Shown piece after piece: positions 1-6,689 of a DNA stretch of 12,958 bases. Positions within the stretch are counted from its first letter, which is position 1. Every line of letters begins with the position of its first letter. The notes beneath the pieces are model-generated. The model was not told the origin of the DNA. It made no database searches and saw nothing but the letters and a program-made list of their open reading frames with translations. This DNA comes from an uncultured Oscillospiraceae bacterium (GTDB lineage: Bacteria > Bacillota > Clostridia > Oscillospirales > Oscillospiraceae), in contig CAKTUT010000033.1 in assembly GCA_934621665.1 (NCBI GenBank), positions 1 through 12,958 on the forward strand. Reading direction: 5' to 3'. The position numbers and the translations under genes are program-made.

Positions 1-2292
1 GTGCTGAACCCCATCGGCTTTGACGCATTCGGTCTGCCGACTGAGAATTTTGCCATCAAGAATCACATTCACCCGGCAATTGTGACGAAGAACAATATCG
101 CCAACTTTACGCGCCAGCTAAAAATGCTTGGCTACAGCTTTGACTGGGATCGCGTGATTGACACGACTGACCCAAATTATTACCGTTGGACGCAGTGGAT
201 TTTCCTCCAGCTGTATAAGAACGGCCTTGCCTATAAGGCAACCATGCCCGTCAACTGGTGCACCAGCTGCAAATGCGTGCTGGCAAACGAAGAGGTTGTC
301 GAGGGCGTTTGTGAGCGCTGCGGCGCGCCGGTTATCCGTAAGGAAAAAAGCCAGTGGATGCTGCGCATCACGAAATATGCAGACCGCCTGATTGACGATC
401 TGGATCTGGAGAATCTTGACTATATCGAGCGCGTTAAGACGCAGCAGAAGAACTGGATTGGCCGCTCCACCGGTACAGAGGTCACGTTCAAGACGAACGT
501 CGGCGACGATGTGACAGTTTACACCACGCGCGTGGACACGCTGTTCGGCGTGACATATACGGTCATCTCTCCCGAGCATCCGATGCTGAAAAAGTGGAAA
601 GACAAGATTGCCAATTGGGCGGAGGTTGAGGCTTATCAGCAGGCTGCGGCGCGCAAATCCGATTTTGAGCGCGGTGAGCTGAACAAGGATAAGACCGGCG
701 TGCGTCTGGACGGCATTGAGGCGATCAACCCCGCTACCGGAAAGGCCGTCCCGATGTTCGTTTCGGACTATGTCCTGATGGGCTATGGTACGGGCATTGT
801 CATGGGCGTTCCGGGTCACGACCAGCGTGACTGGGACTTTGCCACCAAGTTCGGCCTGCCAATCGTGGAGGTTGTCAAGGGCGGCGACGTCACGAAAGAG
901 GCGTTCACGCTGAAAGATGACACCGGCATCATGGTCAATTCCGGTTTCCTCAACGGTATGACAGTCAAGGAAGCCATCCCGGCGATGAAGAAGTATGCCG
1001 TTGAGCAGGGCTGGGGGCATGAAAAGGTCAACTATAAGCTCCGCGACTGGGTGTTCTCGCGTCAGCGCTATTGGGGCGAGCCGATCCCGATGGTTTCTTG
1101 CCCGAAGTGCGGCTGGGTTCCGCTGCCAGAGCATCAACTGCCGCTGGTTTTGCCGCAGGTGGAGAGCTATGAGCCGACCGATGACGGCGAAAGCCCGCTG
1201 TCGAAGATGACCGACTGGGTCAACACCACCTGCCCGTGCTGCGGCGGGCCGGCCAAGCGCGAGACTGACACCATGCCGCAGTGGGCCGGTTCGTCGTGGT
1301 ACTACCTGCGCTATATGGATCCGCACGACGACAACTTCCCGGTTTCCAAGGAAGCCGAGCAGTATTGGGGACCGGTTGACTGGTATAACGGCGGCATGGA
1401 GCACACGACGCTGCATCTGCTGTATTCCCGCTTCTGGCATAAGTTCTTGTATGATATCGGCGTTGTGCATACGAAAGAGCCGTATGCCAAGCGCACCAGC
1501 CACGGCATGATTCTGGGTCAGAATCCGCACTACGTCGGCAACGCAAAGACGGAAGAGGAGAAGCAGGCGCTCATCGCTAAGTATGGCAATCAGGCGCTCC
1601 GCCCGGCTGTCAAGATGTCAAAATCGCTCGGCAACGTGGTCAATCCTGATGACGTGGTCAAGGCGTATGGCGCAGATACAATGCGCCTTTATATCATGTT
1701 CATCGGTGACTTTGAAAAGGTTGCCACATGGTCGGACGAGGCAGTCAAGGGCTCAAAGCGCTTCCTTGACCGCTGCTGGAATCTGATGGACATGGCGGCC
1801 GACAACGATGCGGTGTCGGAAAAGAATGAGCCCATTATTCACAAGACGATTAAAAAGGTTACGCAGGATATTGACGAGCTCAAGATGAATACCGCTATAG
1901 CAGCGCTCATGACCATGGTCAACGAGTTCTACGCTAACGGCCTGAGCCGTGGCGATCTGGAGATGCTGATGCGGATGCTCAGCCCGTTTGCTCCGCATAT
2001 GGTTGAGGAAATGTGGGAGCTGACCGGCTATGCCGCCAAGACCGGCAAGATGGCCATGCAGATGAGCTGGCCGGAGTATGACGAGAGCAAGACTGTTGCG
2101 TCCCATGTTGAAATGGCTGTGCAGGTGCTGGGCAAGCTCCGCGGTACGATAAACGTTCCGGTTGACAGCGAACAGGATTTTATCGTTGCCGAAGCGCTCA
2201 AGCAGGAAAAAGTGGCGCGCGCCGTGGACGGCAAGCAGATTGTCAAGGTCATTCTGGTCAAGAACAAGCTTGTGAACCTGATTGTAAAGTAA
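1..2292 (+). CDS. leuS: Leucyl-tRNA synthetase (LeuRS), 5' end missing
   Basis: Charges tRNA-Leu with leucine in the cytoplasm and hydrolyses mischarged products. The visible part is 763 residues. The fragment opens inside the Rossmann catalytic domain with [14 protein letters not shown], a hallmark of LeuRS, so the HIGH motif and roughly the first 40-60 residues lie upstream of the window; the first codon GTG is simply the window edge, not a start. A zinc-type motif is visible at C87, C90, C104 and C107. The CP1 editing domain shows the threonine-rich TTRVDTLFG segment near residues 175-182 and [10 protein letters not shown] near 272-281. The class I signature KMSKS is at residues 538-542, followed by the helical anticodon-binding domain and a normal LeuRS C-terminus ending at TAA. 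No disruption is seen. No terminator follows it; the next signal is the rpsU promoter 46 bases downstream. Confidence 0.97.
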   Translation: MLNPIGFDAFGLPTENFAIKNHIHPAIVTKNNIANFTRQLKMLGYSFDWDRVIDTTDPNYYRWTQWIFLQLYKNGLAYKATMPVNWCTSCKCVLANEEVVEGVCERCGAPVIRKEKSQWMLRITKYADRLIDDLDLENLDYIERVKTQQKNWIGRSTGTEVTFKTNVGDDVTVYTTRVDTLFGVTYTVISPEHPMLKKWKDKIANWAEVEAYQQAAARKSDFERGELNKDKTGVRLDGIEAINPATGKAVPMFVSDYVLMGYGTGIVMGVPGHDQRDWDFATKFGLPIVEVVKGGDVTKEAFTLKDDTGIMVNSGFLNGMTVKEAIPAMKKYAVEQGWGHEKVNYKLRDWVFSRQRYWGEPIPMVSCPKCGWVPLPEHQLPLVLPQVESYEPTDDGESPLSKMTDWVNTTCPCCGGPAKRETDTMPQWAGSSWYYLRYMDPHDDNFPVSKEAEQYWGPVDWYNGGMEHTTLHLLYSRFWHKFLYDIGVVHTKEPYAKRTSHGMILGQNPHYVGNAKTEEEKQALIAKYGNQALRPAVKMSKSLGNVVNPDDVVKAYGADTMRLYIMFIGDFEKVATWSDEAVKGSKRFLDRCWNLMDMAADNDAVSEKNEPIIHKTIKKVTQDIDELKMNTAIAALMTMVNEFYANGLSRGDLEMLMRMLSPFAPHMVEEMWELTGYAAKTGKMAMQMSWPEYDESKTVASHVEMAVQVLGKLRGTINVPVDSEQDFIVAEALKQEKVARAVDGKQIVKVILVKNKLVNLIVK

Positions 2293-2338
2293 GCTCAGGT
2301 GCGGTATTGCGTTTTTGGCAAAAAGCGAGAAAAACTAC

Positions 2339-2367
2339 TTGACAATTTACAGTCACCTGACTATAAT
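2339..2367 (+). promoter_or_regulatory. Perfect-consensus sigma-A promoter of rpsU
   Basis: TTGACA at 2339-2344 and TATAAT at 2362-2367 are separated by exactly 17 bases, so both hexamers and the spacing match the vegetative consensus. Transcription should start near 2374, giving rpsU a leader of about 60 bases. This lets rpsU be expressed strongly and independently of leuS. Confidence 0.9.
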
Positions 2368-2435
2368 AATCAAGCCGATTAGTGGCCCTGAAAGCGACCT
2401 GGATTGAGCCGGTTGCATCGGAGGGAGGGAAAACA

Positions 2436-2618
2436 ATGTCTGAAGTTCGCGTCAAGGAAGGCGAGTCCTTGGAAAATGCGCTCAAGCGCTTCAAGCGTAG
2501 CTGTGCTAAGGCCGGCGTTATCGCTGAGGTTAAGAAGAGAGAGCATTATGTGAGCCCCAGCCTGAAGCGTAAGCAGAAGTCTGAAGCTGCTCGCAAGAAC
2601 AGAAAGAAGTTCTATTGA
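2436..2618 (+). CDS. rpsU: 30S ribosomal protein S21
   Basis: A 60-residue, highly basic protein of the small ribosomal subunit, which in bacteria helps initiation on the 30S platform. It begins [20 protein letters not shown] and ends in a run of lysine and arginine (RKNRKKFY), the usual S21 pattern and length. The ATG at 2436 was chosen over an upstream in-frame GTG-type extension (from 2382), because GAGGGAGGG at 2421-2429 sits at normal spacing before it and the S21 family starts here. It has its own promoter and terminator, so it is a monocistronic unit. Confidence 0.96.
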   Translation: MSEVRVKEGESLENALKRFKRSCAKAGVIAEVKKREHYVSPSLKRKQKSEAARKNRKKFY

Positions 2619-2642
2619 TTTCCCTCTGTAAATAACGAGCTG

Positions 2643-2673
2643 AAAAGGCACTCTGATTTCAGAGTGCCTTTTT
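2643..2673 (+). terminator. Rho-independent terminator after rpsU
   Basis: A 9 bp stem, GGCACTCTG (2647-2655) with CAGAGTGCC (2660-2668), has an ATTT loop, is flanked by four A on the left and followed by TTTTT. Because the A-run is symmetric it can also work on the minus strand, where it would end the convergent gene that stops at 2682. Confidence 0.92.
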
Positions 2674-2681
2674 GTTGCACA

Positions 2682-3284
2682 TTAGTTATCGTCCTCGTCC
2701 CAGAGTGGAAATACCAGCGCGTTTTTGATGCCGAGCAACTGTGCAAGTGCCAGCTTCTTTTCGACGGTCTGCTGCGTGTCATACAGATGCAGCGATTGCC
2801 CGGGTGAAACCGGGGCACAATAGTTGCAGCAGAATGCGTCGGTATAAAGCCCACTGCGTTCACTGCGCAAAATCGCGCTGGCGGTGCGCGAAATCCGCTT
2901 CCCGCCGCCGGGCGGACAGGGGAGCGGATAGACGTCGCAAAATGGTGACACCAGAAACCACAGCCGTGCGCCATACGTTGCAATCGCTTCGGAAAGCTGC
3001 GCTTTCAGTGTATTACAGGTTATATGAGAGCAAACACAGACCGGATTTTCCGGATACTGCGCGGCAAGGGAGAGTGGGAGCAGCGTATTTGTCGAAATGG
3101 GCAGTGCCGACGGCAATGGCGTGTTGGGATAGTGGATGATCACACCGTCAAAGCTTACCTCCGGGAGCGTGCCGCGTGGTACAATTAAAATTTCGCCGGA
3201 TGCCTTACCGTCCGGCAACTGGCCGACAACTGAAAAATAACCTTGCTCCTGCGCAGCCTGAGGCGGAAAACGATAGACGATCAA
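2682..3284 (-). CDS. Unrecognised cysteine-containing protein
   Basis: I do not recognise this family. The ORF runs to 3296 (GTG), but the AGGAGG at 3301-3296 overlaps that GTG. The better start is the TTG at 3284, 11 bases after the Shine-Dalgarno, giving about 200 residues. Numbering from the GTG, cysteines lie at 87, 89, 94, 120, 127, 156, 157 and 160, including CVCSHITC and CCNYC, which could bind metal or be redox active, although no standard zinc-finger spacing is clear. A proline- and glycine-rich turn (PCPPGGGKR) lies mid-protein, and the C-terminus is a helix-like EKKLALAQLLGIKNALVF followed by an acidic tail. I see no signal peptide or membrane segment. Support for it being real is the Shine-Dalgarno, an uninterrupted frame, and a stop placed just before a bidirectional terminator. 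Overlapping ORFs in other frames lack these. Confidence 0.65.
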   Translation of the reverse strand: MIVYRFPPQAAQEQGYFSVVGQLPDGKASGEILIVPRGTLPEVSFDGVIIHYPNTPLPSALPISTNTLLPLSLAAQYPENPVCVCSHITCNTLKAQLSEAIATYGARLWFLVSPFCDVYPLPCPPGGGKRISRTASAILRSERSGLYTDAFCCNYCAPVSPGQSLHLYDTQQTVEKKLALAQLLGIKNALVFPLWDEDDN

Positions 3285-3314
3285 TAGACAAACCACCTCC
3301 TCATATGGTATACT
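3285..3314 (+). promoter_or_regulatory. Probable promoter of yqeG
   Basis: TAGACA (3285-3290) and TATACT (3309-3314) are separated by 18 bases, each one mismatch from consensus. Start would be near 3321, 27 bases before the yqeG ATG. The element lies across the translation start and Shine-Dalgarno of the divergent minus-strand gene. Confidence 0.6.
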
Positions 3315-3347
3315 ATCAGTAAAGTCTATGAAACCGCAGGTACCGTT

Positions 3348-3884
3348 ATGTCTTTTCCGCTTTTTCCGGATCTTATTTTGAAGTCGCTTACTGATTTGAC
3401 CCCGGACATGCTCCGCGCGCGCGGCGTGGAATTCCTGATGATGGATTTCGACAATACCATCGTTCCGTATACAACCGATGCACCGACCGACGAGATGCGG
3501 CAGTGGCTTGCAAACATGCAGGACTCCGGCATCCGCCTTTGCGTGGTGTCAAACAGCAAACGCCCGCGTGTAAAGGTATTCTGCGAAAAGTATGGCCTTA
3601 ACTGCATTACGCACGCAAAAAAACCGTTTCAAAAAGGCATCCGCGAATGTCTGGCAACGTACCAGCTTCAGCCGCAGCAGGCGGCGCTGGTCGGCGACCA
3701 GATCTATACGGACGTGTTTGGCGCAAAAAGCGGGGGACTGACAGCAATATTGGTCAGCGCGATTCACAACCATACCGTCTGGCTGAAGCTGCGTCATGTG
3801 GCGGAGCTGCCGTTTATCGGCGGGGCACGGCTGAAAATTGCGCTGCGGAAAAAGAAACAGGCGCGCAGCGGCGGAAAAATTTGA
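3348..3884 (+). CDS. yqeG: YqeG family HAD phosphatase
   Basis: A 178-residue cytoplasmic haloacid-dehalogenase (HAD) superfamily IIIA phosphatase. All HAD motifs are visible: motif I DFDNT with nucleophile D33 and acid/base D35, motif II VVSNS with S68, motif III lysine at K91/K92 (HAKKP), and motif IV GDQIYTDVFG with D117 and D122. The length and motif spacing match the Firmicutes YqeG family, related to mitochondrial PGP phosphatase GEP4. In some bacteria the family is proposed to dephosphorylate phosphatidylglycerophosphate, but the substrate here is not shown by sequence. The C-terminus is strongly basic (KKKQARSGGK). The ATG at 3348 has only a weak AGGT upstream. No terminator follows; efp has its own promoter. 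Confidence 0.92.
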   Translation: MSFPLFPDLILKSLTDLTPDMLRARGVEFLMMDFDNTIVPYTTDAPTDEMRQWLANMQDSGIRLCVVSNSKRPRVKVFCEKYGLNCITHAKKPFQKGIRECLATYQLQPQQAALVGDQIYTDVFGAKSGGLTAILVSAIHNHTVWLKLRHVAELPFIGGARLKIALRKKKQARSGGKI

Positions 3885-3902
3885 TTATTTTATCCGGATA
3901 CC

Positions 3903-3931
3903 TTGAAAATCGCGCGTTCTTGTTGTAAAAT
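3903..3931 (+). promoter_or_regulatory. Sigma-A promoter of efp
   Basis: TTGAAA (3903-3908), a 17-base spacer and TAAAAT (3926-3931) form a near-consensus promoter. Start would be near 3938, leaving an efp leader of about 96 bases that holds a large hairpin. Confidence 0.75.
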
Positions 3932-3953
3932 TTAAAAAGCTTTTGTGTAGCAT

Positions 3954-3996
3954 CAGTTGACAAGTGCACACGGATGCCGCGTGTCCTTGTCAGCTG
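3954..3996 (+). promoter_or_regulatory. Long hairpin in the efp 5' leader
   Basis: CAGTTGACAAG (3954-3964) pairs with CTTGTCAGCTG (3986-3996), with one G-T pair, giving an 11 bp lower stem. After a 3/1 internal loop, ACACG (3968-3972) pairs with CGTGT (3980-3984) around a 7-base loop. There is no T-run after it, so it is not an intrinsic terminator. It lies between the predicted start of transcription and the efp ribosome binding site (TGGAGGAAC at 4021-4029), so a role in mRNA stability or translation control is possible. It matches no riboswitch class I know. Confidence 0.6.
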
Positions 3997-4033
3997 GTGC
4001 TGGTTATGAAACTTATTTATTGGAGGAACTAGT

Positions 4034-4603
4034 ATGGCTACCATTACTGCCGGTGATTTCAGAAACGGCAAAACGTTTGAGATGGACGGCAAAATCATGC
4101 AGGTCGTGGAATTCCAGCACGTCAAGCCCGGCAAGGGCGCTGCGTTTGTGCGCACCAAGATGAAAAACGTTGTGACCGGCGCTGTCACCGAAACTTCGTT
4201 CAACCCCACTGCAAAGTTTGAAGAAGCATTCATCGAGCGCAAGGACTATGAGTACAGCTACAACGATGGCGACCTGTACTACTTCATGGATCAGGAAACC
4301 TATGACATGCTGCCGCTGAACAAGGACGTTCTGGATGATTCGTTCCGCTTCATCAAGGAGAACACTCCCTGCAAGCTGATGAGCTACAAGGGCAACGTCT
4401 TTGGCGTTGAAACGCCCAACTTTGTTGAGCTCGAAGTCATTAAGGCTGATCCGGGTGTCAAGGGCGATACCGCTACAAACGTCACCAAGCCCGCTACGGT
4501 TGAGACCGGCGCTGAGATCAAGGTTCCGCTGTTCATCAACGAAGGCGACCGCATCCAGATCGACACCCGCACGGGCGAATATCTGGGTCGTGCAAAGGGC
4601 TAA
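4034..4603 (+). CDS. efp: Translation elongation factor P
   Basis: A 189-residue protein that binds ribosomes stalled at polyproline stretches and promotes peptide bond formation. The three-domain EF-P layout is intact: an N-terminal KOW-like domain with the loop [10 protein letters not shown], two OB-type domains, and the C-terminal signature [17 protein letters not shown]. The loop-tip lysine K34 is present at the position that is post-translationally modified in other bacteria; no modification enzyme gene is in this window. GGAGG upstream gives a well-placed start. It has its own promoter and leader, and a 65-base gap without terminator leads to the acidic zinc-ribbon gene, so the two are probably co-transcribed. 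Confidence 0.97.
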   Translation: MATITAGDFRNGKTFEMDGKIMQVVEFQHVKPGKGAAFVRTKMKNVVTGAVTETSFNPTAKFEEAFIERKDYEYSYNDGDLYYFMDQETYDMLPLNKDVLDDSFRFIKENTPCKLMSYKGNVFGVETPNFVELEVIKADPGVKGDTATNVTKPATVETGAEIKVPLFINEGDRIQIDTRTGEYLGRAKG

Positions 4604-4668
4604 TTCACCGATAGGCTGATTTACAGCTGATGGAATATCCACCTGACGGACAGAAGGGAGAAAGCGCA

Positions 4669-5106
4669 ATGACTCTTTCCGAAAAAGCAGCATACCTCAA
4701 GGGCTTGATGGACGGCATGAAGCTGGACACCGACAAGGACGAGAATAAGGTCTTGGCCGCGATTGTCGATATGCTTCAGGATGTGGCGGAAAACGTCACC
4801 GATCTTGGTGATGTGGTTGACACCATTTCTGATGAGCTGGACTGCATCGAAGAGGATCTTGACACCATCGACGAGTATTTGATGGATGATGAAGAGGACG
4901 AGGATTACGACGACGACTACGACGAGGATGAGGATGACGACGAGTATGACTTCGGCGACGACGAGGTTATCTACGAGGTCAAGTGCCCCACCTGCGGCGA
5001 AGTGATTAACATCGACGAGGAAATGCTGGACGAGGGCTCGACAACCTGCCCGAACTGCGGCGAAGAGCTGGAGTTTGACATGGACGAGTCGGAAGAGGAC
5101 GAGTGA
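4669..5106 (+). CDS. Acidic zinc-ribbon protein (CD1247 N-terminal domain type)
   Basis: A 145-residue protein of unknown function, resembling the small Clostridia family annotated as CD1247 N-terminal domain-containing. Residues 1-72 look like one or two long amphipathic helices with a heptad-like pattern (possible coiled coil). Residues 73-99 are almost only Asp and Glu with a few tyrosines. A C-terminal zinc ribbon follows, with CPTC at 106-109 and CPNC at 127-130, then another acidic tail. The ATG at 4669 was chosen because AAGGGAG precedes it at good spacing; an in-frame ATG at 4630 has no such site. It sits downstream of efp without an intervening terminator. The extreme negative charge suggests interaction with a basic partner (inference), for example a nucleic-acid-binding protein. 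The two CPxC knuckles support zinc binding. Confidence 0.88.
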   Translation: MTLSEKAAYLKGLMDGMKLDTDKDENKVLAAIVDMLQDVAENVTDLGDVVDTISDELDCIEEDLDTIDEYLMDDEEDEDYDDDYDEDEDDDEYDFGDDEVIYEVKCPTCGEVINIDEEMLDEGSTTCPNCGEELEFDMDESEEDE

Positions 5107-5128
5107 TCGACGCTTCCTGATAATTAGC

Positions 5129-5158
5129 AAACGCACGGTACAATGTACCGTGCGTTTT
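5129..5158 (+). terminator. Rho-independent terminator of the efp unit
   Basis: ACGCACGGTAC (5131-5141) pairs perfectly with GTACCGTGCGT (5145-5155) around an AAT loop. AA on the left and TTTT on the right extend it. On the minus strand the same hairpin is followed by TTTGCTAATT and may also stop transcription of the GNAT gene that ends at 5232. The 73 bases between the two hold no gene I can support. Confidence 0.88.
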
Positions 5159-5231
5159 AGTCTGTCAAAAAACCTTGTAGCGTTCCGCCGCGCCCGGCGC
5201 AGATTTACGCCGTTCAATGCGATGCCTGGCG

Positions 5232-5768
5232 TTACATCGTTTGAAGTGCTGCTGATTCGTGTTCGTTTATATAACTGACAAAATCCTGCTCAACAAGCGC
5301 ATAATCAACCGATGATTGAAGCCGACCAAGCTGGTCTTTCCAAGAATCAATATTGGTTCGCACCTTGCGAAATCCAAGTGATTCGTAAACGTGCTGCGCT
5401 CTTGTGTTCGTCAAGTTGGTATCGAGAATAATTTTGGAATAGCCATTTCTGAACAGCCAACCAATCAGCATACTCAAAACCTTTCTGCCGACACCACGGT
5501 TCTGACAATCGGTTTCGCAGATCTTAATGCCAATTGTTGCCACGCCATCCGACACGCTGCGGTAATTACATTCACCGATCAAGCGGCCGCTTTCCTCAAT
5601 GACCATAAAGCCTTTGGCGAGTCCTTTTACAACTTCATCCTCGGTCGTACCCAAGCCGTTGGGAAAGCCTGCGTGTGCCATCACAGCGCCATCATTCCAC
5701 CAAGCAGCAAGCTGCTTTGCATCCGCAGCCTTGGCTTGACGGATCGTTAAGTTCCCATATTGTATCAT
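5232..5768 (-). CDS. GNAT family N-acetyltransferase
   Basis: A 178-residue acetyl-CoA-dependent acetyltransferase; the acceptor is unknown. The N-terminal strand LTIRQAKAADAKQLAAWWND is typical of RimJ/RimL-like and aminoglycoside 6'-type GNATs. Motif A is visible as QNRGVGRKVL (Q89 to G94, the pyrophosphate-binding loop), and motif B as NTRAQHVYESLGF near residues 121-133. The start ATG is the only in-frame start before the conserved first strand and has just a weak AGAAAG upstream. By hand count over 5281-5760 the gene is about 49 percent GC, clearly lower than efp or ftsK. It is isolated between two hairpins, with no partner gene. Resistance or protein acetylation roles are both possible and cannot be told apart here. 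Confidence 0.9.
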   Translation of the reverse strand: MIQYGNLTIRQAKAADAKQLAAWWNDGAVMAHAGFPNGLGTTEDEVVKGLAKGFMVIEESGRLIGECNYRSVSDGVATIGIKICETDCQNRGVGRKVLSMLIGWLFRNGYSKIILDTNLTNTRAQHVYESLGFRKVRTNIDSWKDQLGRLQSSVDYALVEQDFVSYINEHESAALQTM

Positions 5769-5792
5769 AATTACTTTCTATTTTAGAATCAA

Positions 5793-5820
5793 GCGGCGAT
5801 TCGGCAAATCGAATCGCCGC
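5793..5820 (-). terminator. Hairpin after the ybaK-TSCPD unit
   Basis: GCGGCGATTCG (5793-5803) pairs perfectly with CGAATCGCCGC (5810-5820) around a 6-base loop, an 11 bp stem. Reading the minus strand it follows the TSCPD gene stop by 18 bases and is followed by TTGATTCT, a modest T-rich tract. On the plus strand it is followed by CCTTTTG. It separates the TSCPD gene from the GNAT gene. Confidence 0.7.
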
Positions 5821-5838
5821 CCTTTTGTCAGTCTTGCA

Positions 5839-6102
5839 TTAAGCGCCCTTTGCAAGCTGCTCCTTTACCTCCTGAAGCGCAGTTGCCAGCTGATCGGGGC
5901 AGGAGGTCTGTTTCATGCCGCAGCGGATACCGCCAAGACGGCTGATTACCTCGTCGATGTCCATACCCTGCACGAGACGGCTGATGCCCTGCAAATTGCC
6001 GTTGCAGCCGCCAACATATTCCACATGGGTCAGCTTGTTGTCATCTACGTCCAGAATAATCTTGCTGGAGCAGGTTCCTCGCGTTTTGTACTCGTAGTGC
6101 AT
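5839..6102 (-). CDS. Small TSCPD domain protein (TIGR03905 type)
   Basis: An 87-residue protein of unknown function, of the small stand-alone TSCPD family found mainly in Clostridia and related bacteria. The TSCPD motif is at residues 66-70. Four cysteines (C11, C33, C61, C68) and the YVGGCNGNLQGI segment (29-40) match the family, which shares this domain with the C-terminus of some class II ribonucleotide reductases. Metal binding by the cysteines is plausible but inferred. Its AGGAGG (6115-6110) overlaps the TAG stop of ybaK (6116-6114), so translation is probably coupled to that gene. Confidence 0.9.
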   Translation of the reverse strand: MHYEYKTRGTCSSKIILDVDDNKLTHVEYVGGCNGNLQGISRLVQGMDIDEVISRLGGIRCGMKQTSCPDQLATALQEVKEQLAKGA

Positions 6103-6113
6103 TAAAGTTCCTC

Positions 6114-6581
6114 CTATGTCAGGTCACAAAGTGACGGGTTTACATAACTGATGAGATCGTCCGGTGCAAGCAGAATTTGACAGCCGCGGCAGCCGGCGGA
6201 TACGCCGATTTCGTCAAACAGAATTGCTGTTTCGTCTATGAAAGTCGGAAATTTCTTTTTCATACCGATGGGACTGCATCCACCGCGCAAATAGCCGGTC
6301 AGCGGGAGAAGCTCCTTGACGTGAATCAGCTCGACCTTTTTATCGCCCGCGGCCTTGGCTGCTTTTTTTAAGTCCAGCTCACAGCAGACCGGAATACAGA
6401 ACACCAGATAGCCGCATTTTTCTCCGCGTGCAACCAGCGTTTTGAATATTTGTTCGGCAGGCATTCCGATGGCCTCTGCAGCGTGTATGCCGCTGAGATC
6501 AGACTCGTCATAGTCGTATTCTGCGGTGCGGTAGGAAATTTTCGCCTGATCCAAAAGACGCATTACGTTGGTTTTTGTCAT
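6114..6581 (-). CDS. ybaK: YbaK-type Cys-tRNA(Pro) deacylase
   Basis: A 155-residue cytoplasmic trans-editing enzyme that hydrolyses Cys-tRNA(Pro) (and possibly Cys-tRNA(Cys)) made in error by prolyl-tRNA synthetase. Length and motifs fit YbaK: IFKTLVA carries K47, equivalent to the catalytic lysine of the family, and YLRGGCSPIGMKKK (from about residue 115) is the YbaK version of the GxxSPIG substrate loop. C-terminal SAGCRGCQILLAPDDLI is also typical. The ATG at 6581 was chosen because AAGGAG (6595-6590) precedes it, while an upstream in-frame ATG at 6635 would lie before the predicted transcription start near 6600. It is the first gene of a unit with the TSCPD protein, divergent from a second YbaK-fold gene. 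Confidence 0.94.
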   Translation of the reverse strand: MTKTNVMRLLDQAKISYRTAEYDYDESDLSGIHAAEAIGMPAEQIFKTLVARGEKCGYLVFCIPVCCELDLKKAAKAAGDKKVELIHVKELLPLTGYLRGGCSPIGMKKKFPTFIDETAILFDEIGVSAGCRGCQILLAPDDLISYVNPSLCDLT

Positions 6582-6606
6582 TGCAATCGCTCCTTTTTCG
6601 CCAGAC

Positions 6607-6635
6607 ATCATACCACATTTGCGCTGGGGTTGCAA
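6607..6635 (-). promoter_or_regulatory. Sigma-A promoter of ybaK-TSCPD, sharing its -35
   Basis: On the minus strand TTGCAA (6635-6630), 17 bases and TATGAT (6612-6607) form a good promoter. Start is predicted near 6600, giving a leader of about 19 bases before the ybaK ATG. The -35 hexamer is a perfect palindrome also used by the plus-strand promoter. Confidence 0.8.
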
Positions 6636-6658
6636 GTTCGGCTTTTTTCTGCTACAAT
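6630..6658 (+). promoter_or_regulatory. Sigma-A promoter of the 6690 gene, sharing its -35
   Basis: TTGCAA (6630-6635), 17 bases and TACAAT (6653-6658) form a good promoter with start near 6665. Exactly the same six base pairs serve as the -35 of the divergent ybaK promoter. Confidence 0.8.
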
Positions 6659-6689
6659 ACGCCTGATTTTGGCTTAGGGAGGCAGAACA

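Noticed and set aside
118..1530. Long minus-strand ORF of 470 codons opposite leuS
   Set aside because: It is the antisense shadow of a well-conserved gene; the product is Arg/Ala/His-rich without recognisable motifs and has no ribosome binding site.
2310..2335. Possible hairpin between the T-run and A-run after leuS
   Set aside because: Only the five T:A pairs match; the flanking GCG and GCG do not pair, so no stable terminator forms.
2741..3139. Plus-strand ORF of 132 codons opposite the unrecognised minus-strand gene
   Set aside because: No ribosome binding site, Arg/Ala/His-rich composition typical of an antisense shadow, and it overlaps the better-supported frame.
4006..4032. Eight-codon ORF in the efp leader whose stop falls one base before the efp ATG
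   Set aside because: No Shine-Dalgarno precedes it, it contains no proline run that could sense EF-P, and such a short frame is expected by chance.
4669..5106. Acidic protein as an anti-restriction or anti-CRISPR DNA mimic
   Set aside because: The context is a housekeeping efp unit with no phage or plasmid genes, and a CPxC zinc ribbon plus a known Clostridia family resemblance fit a core gene better.
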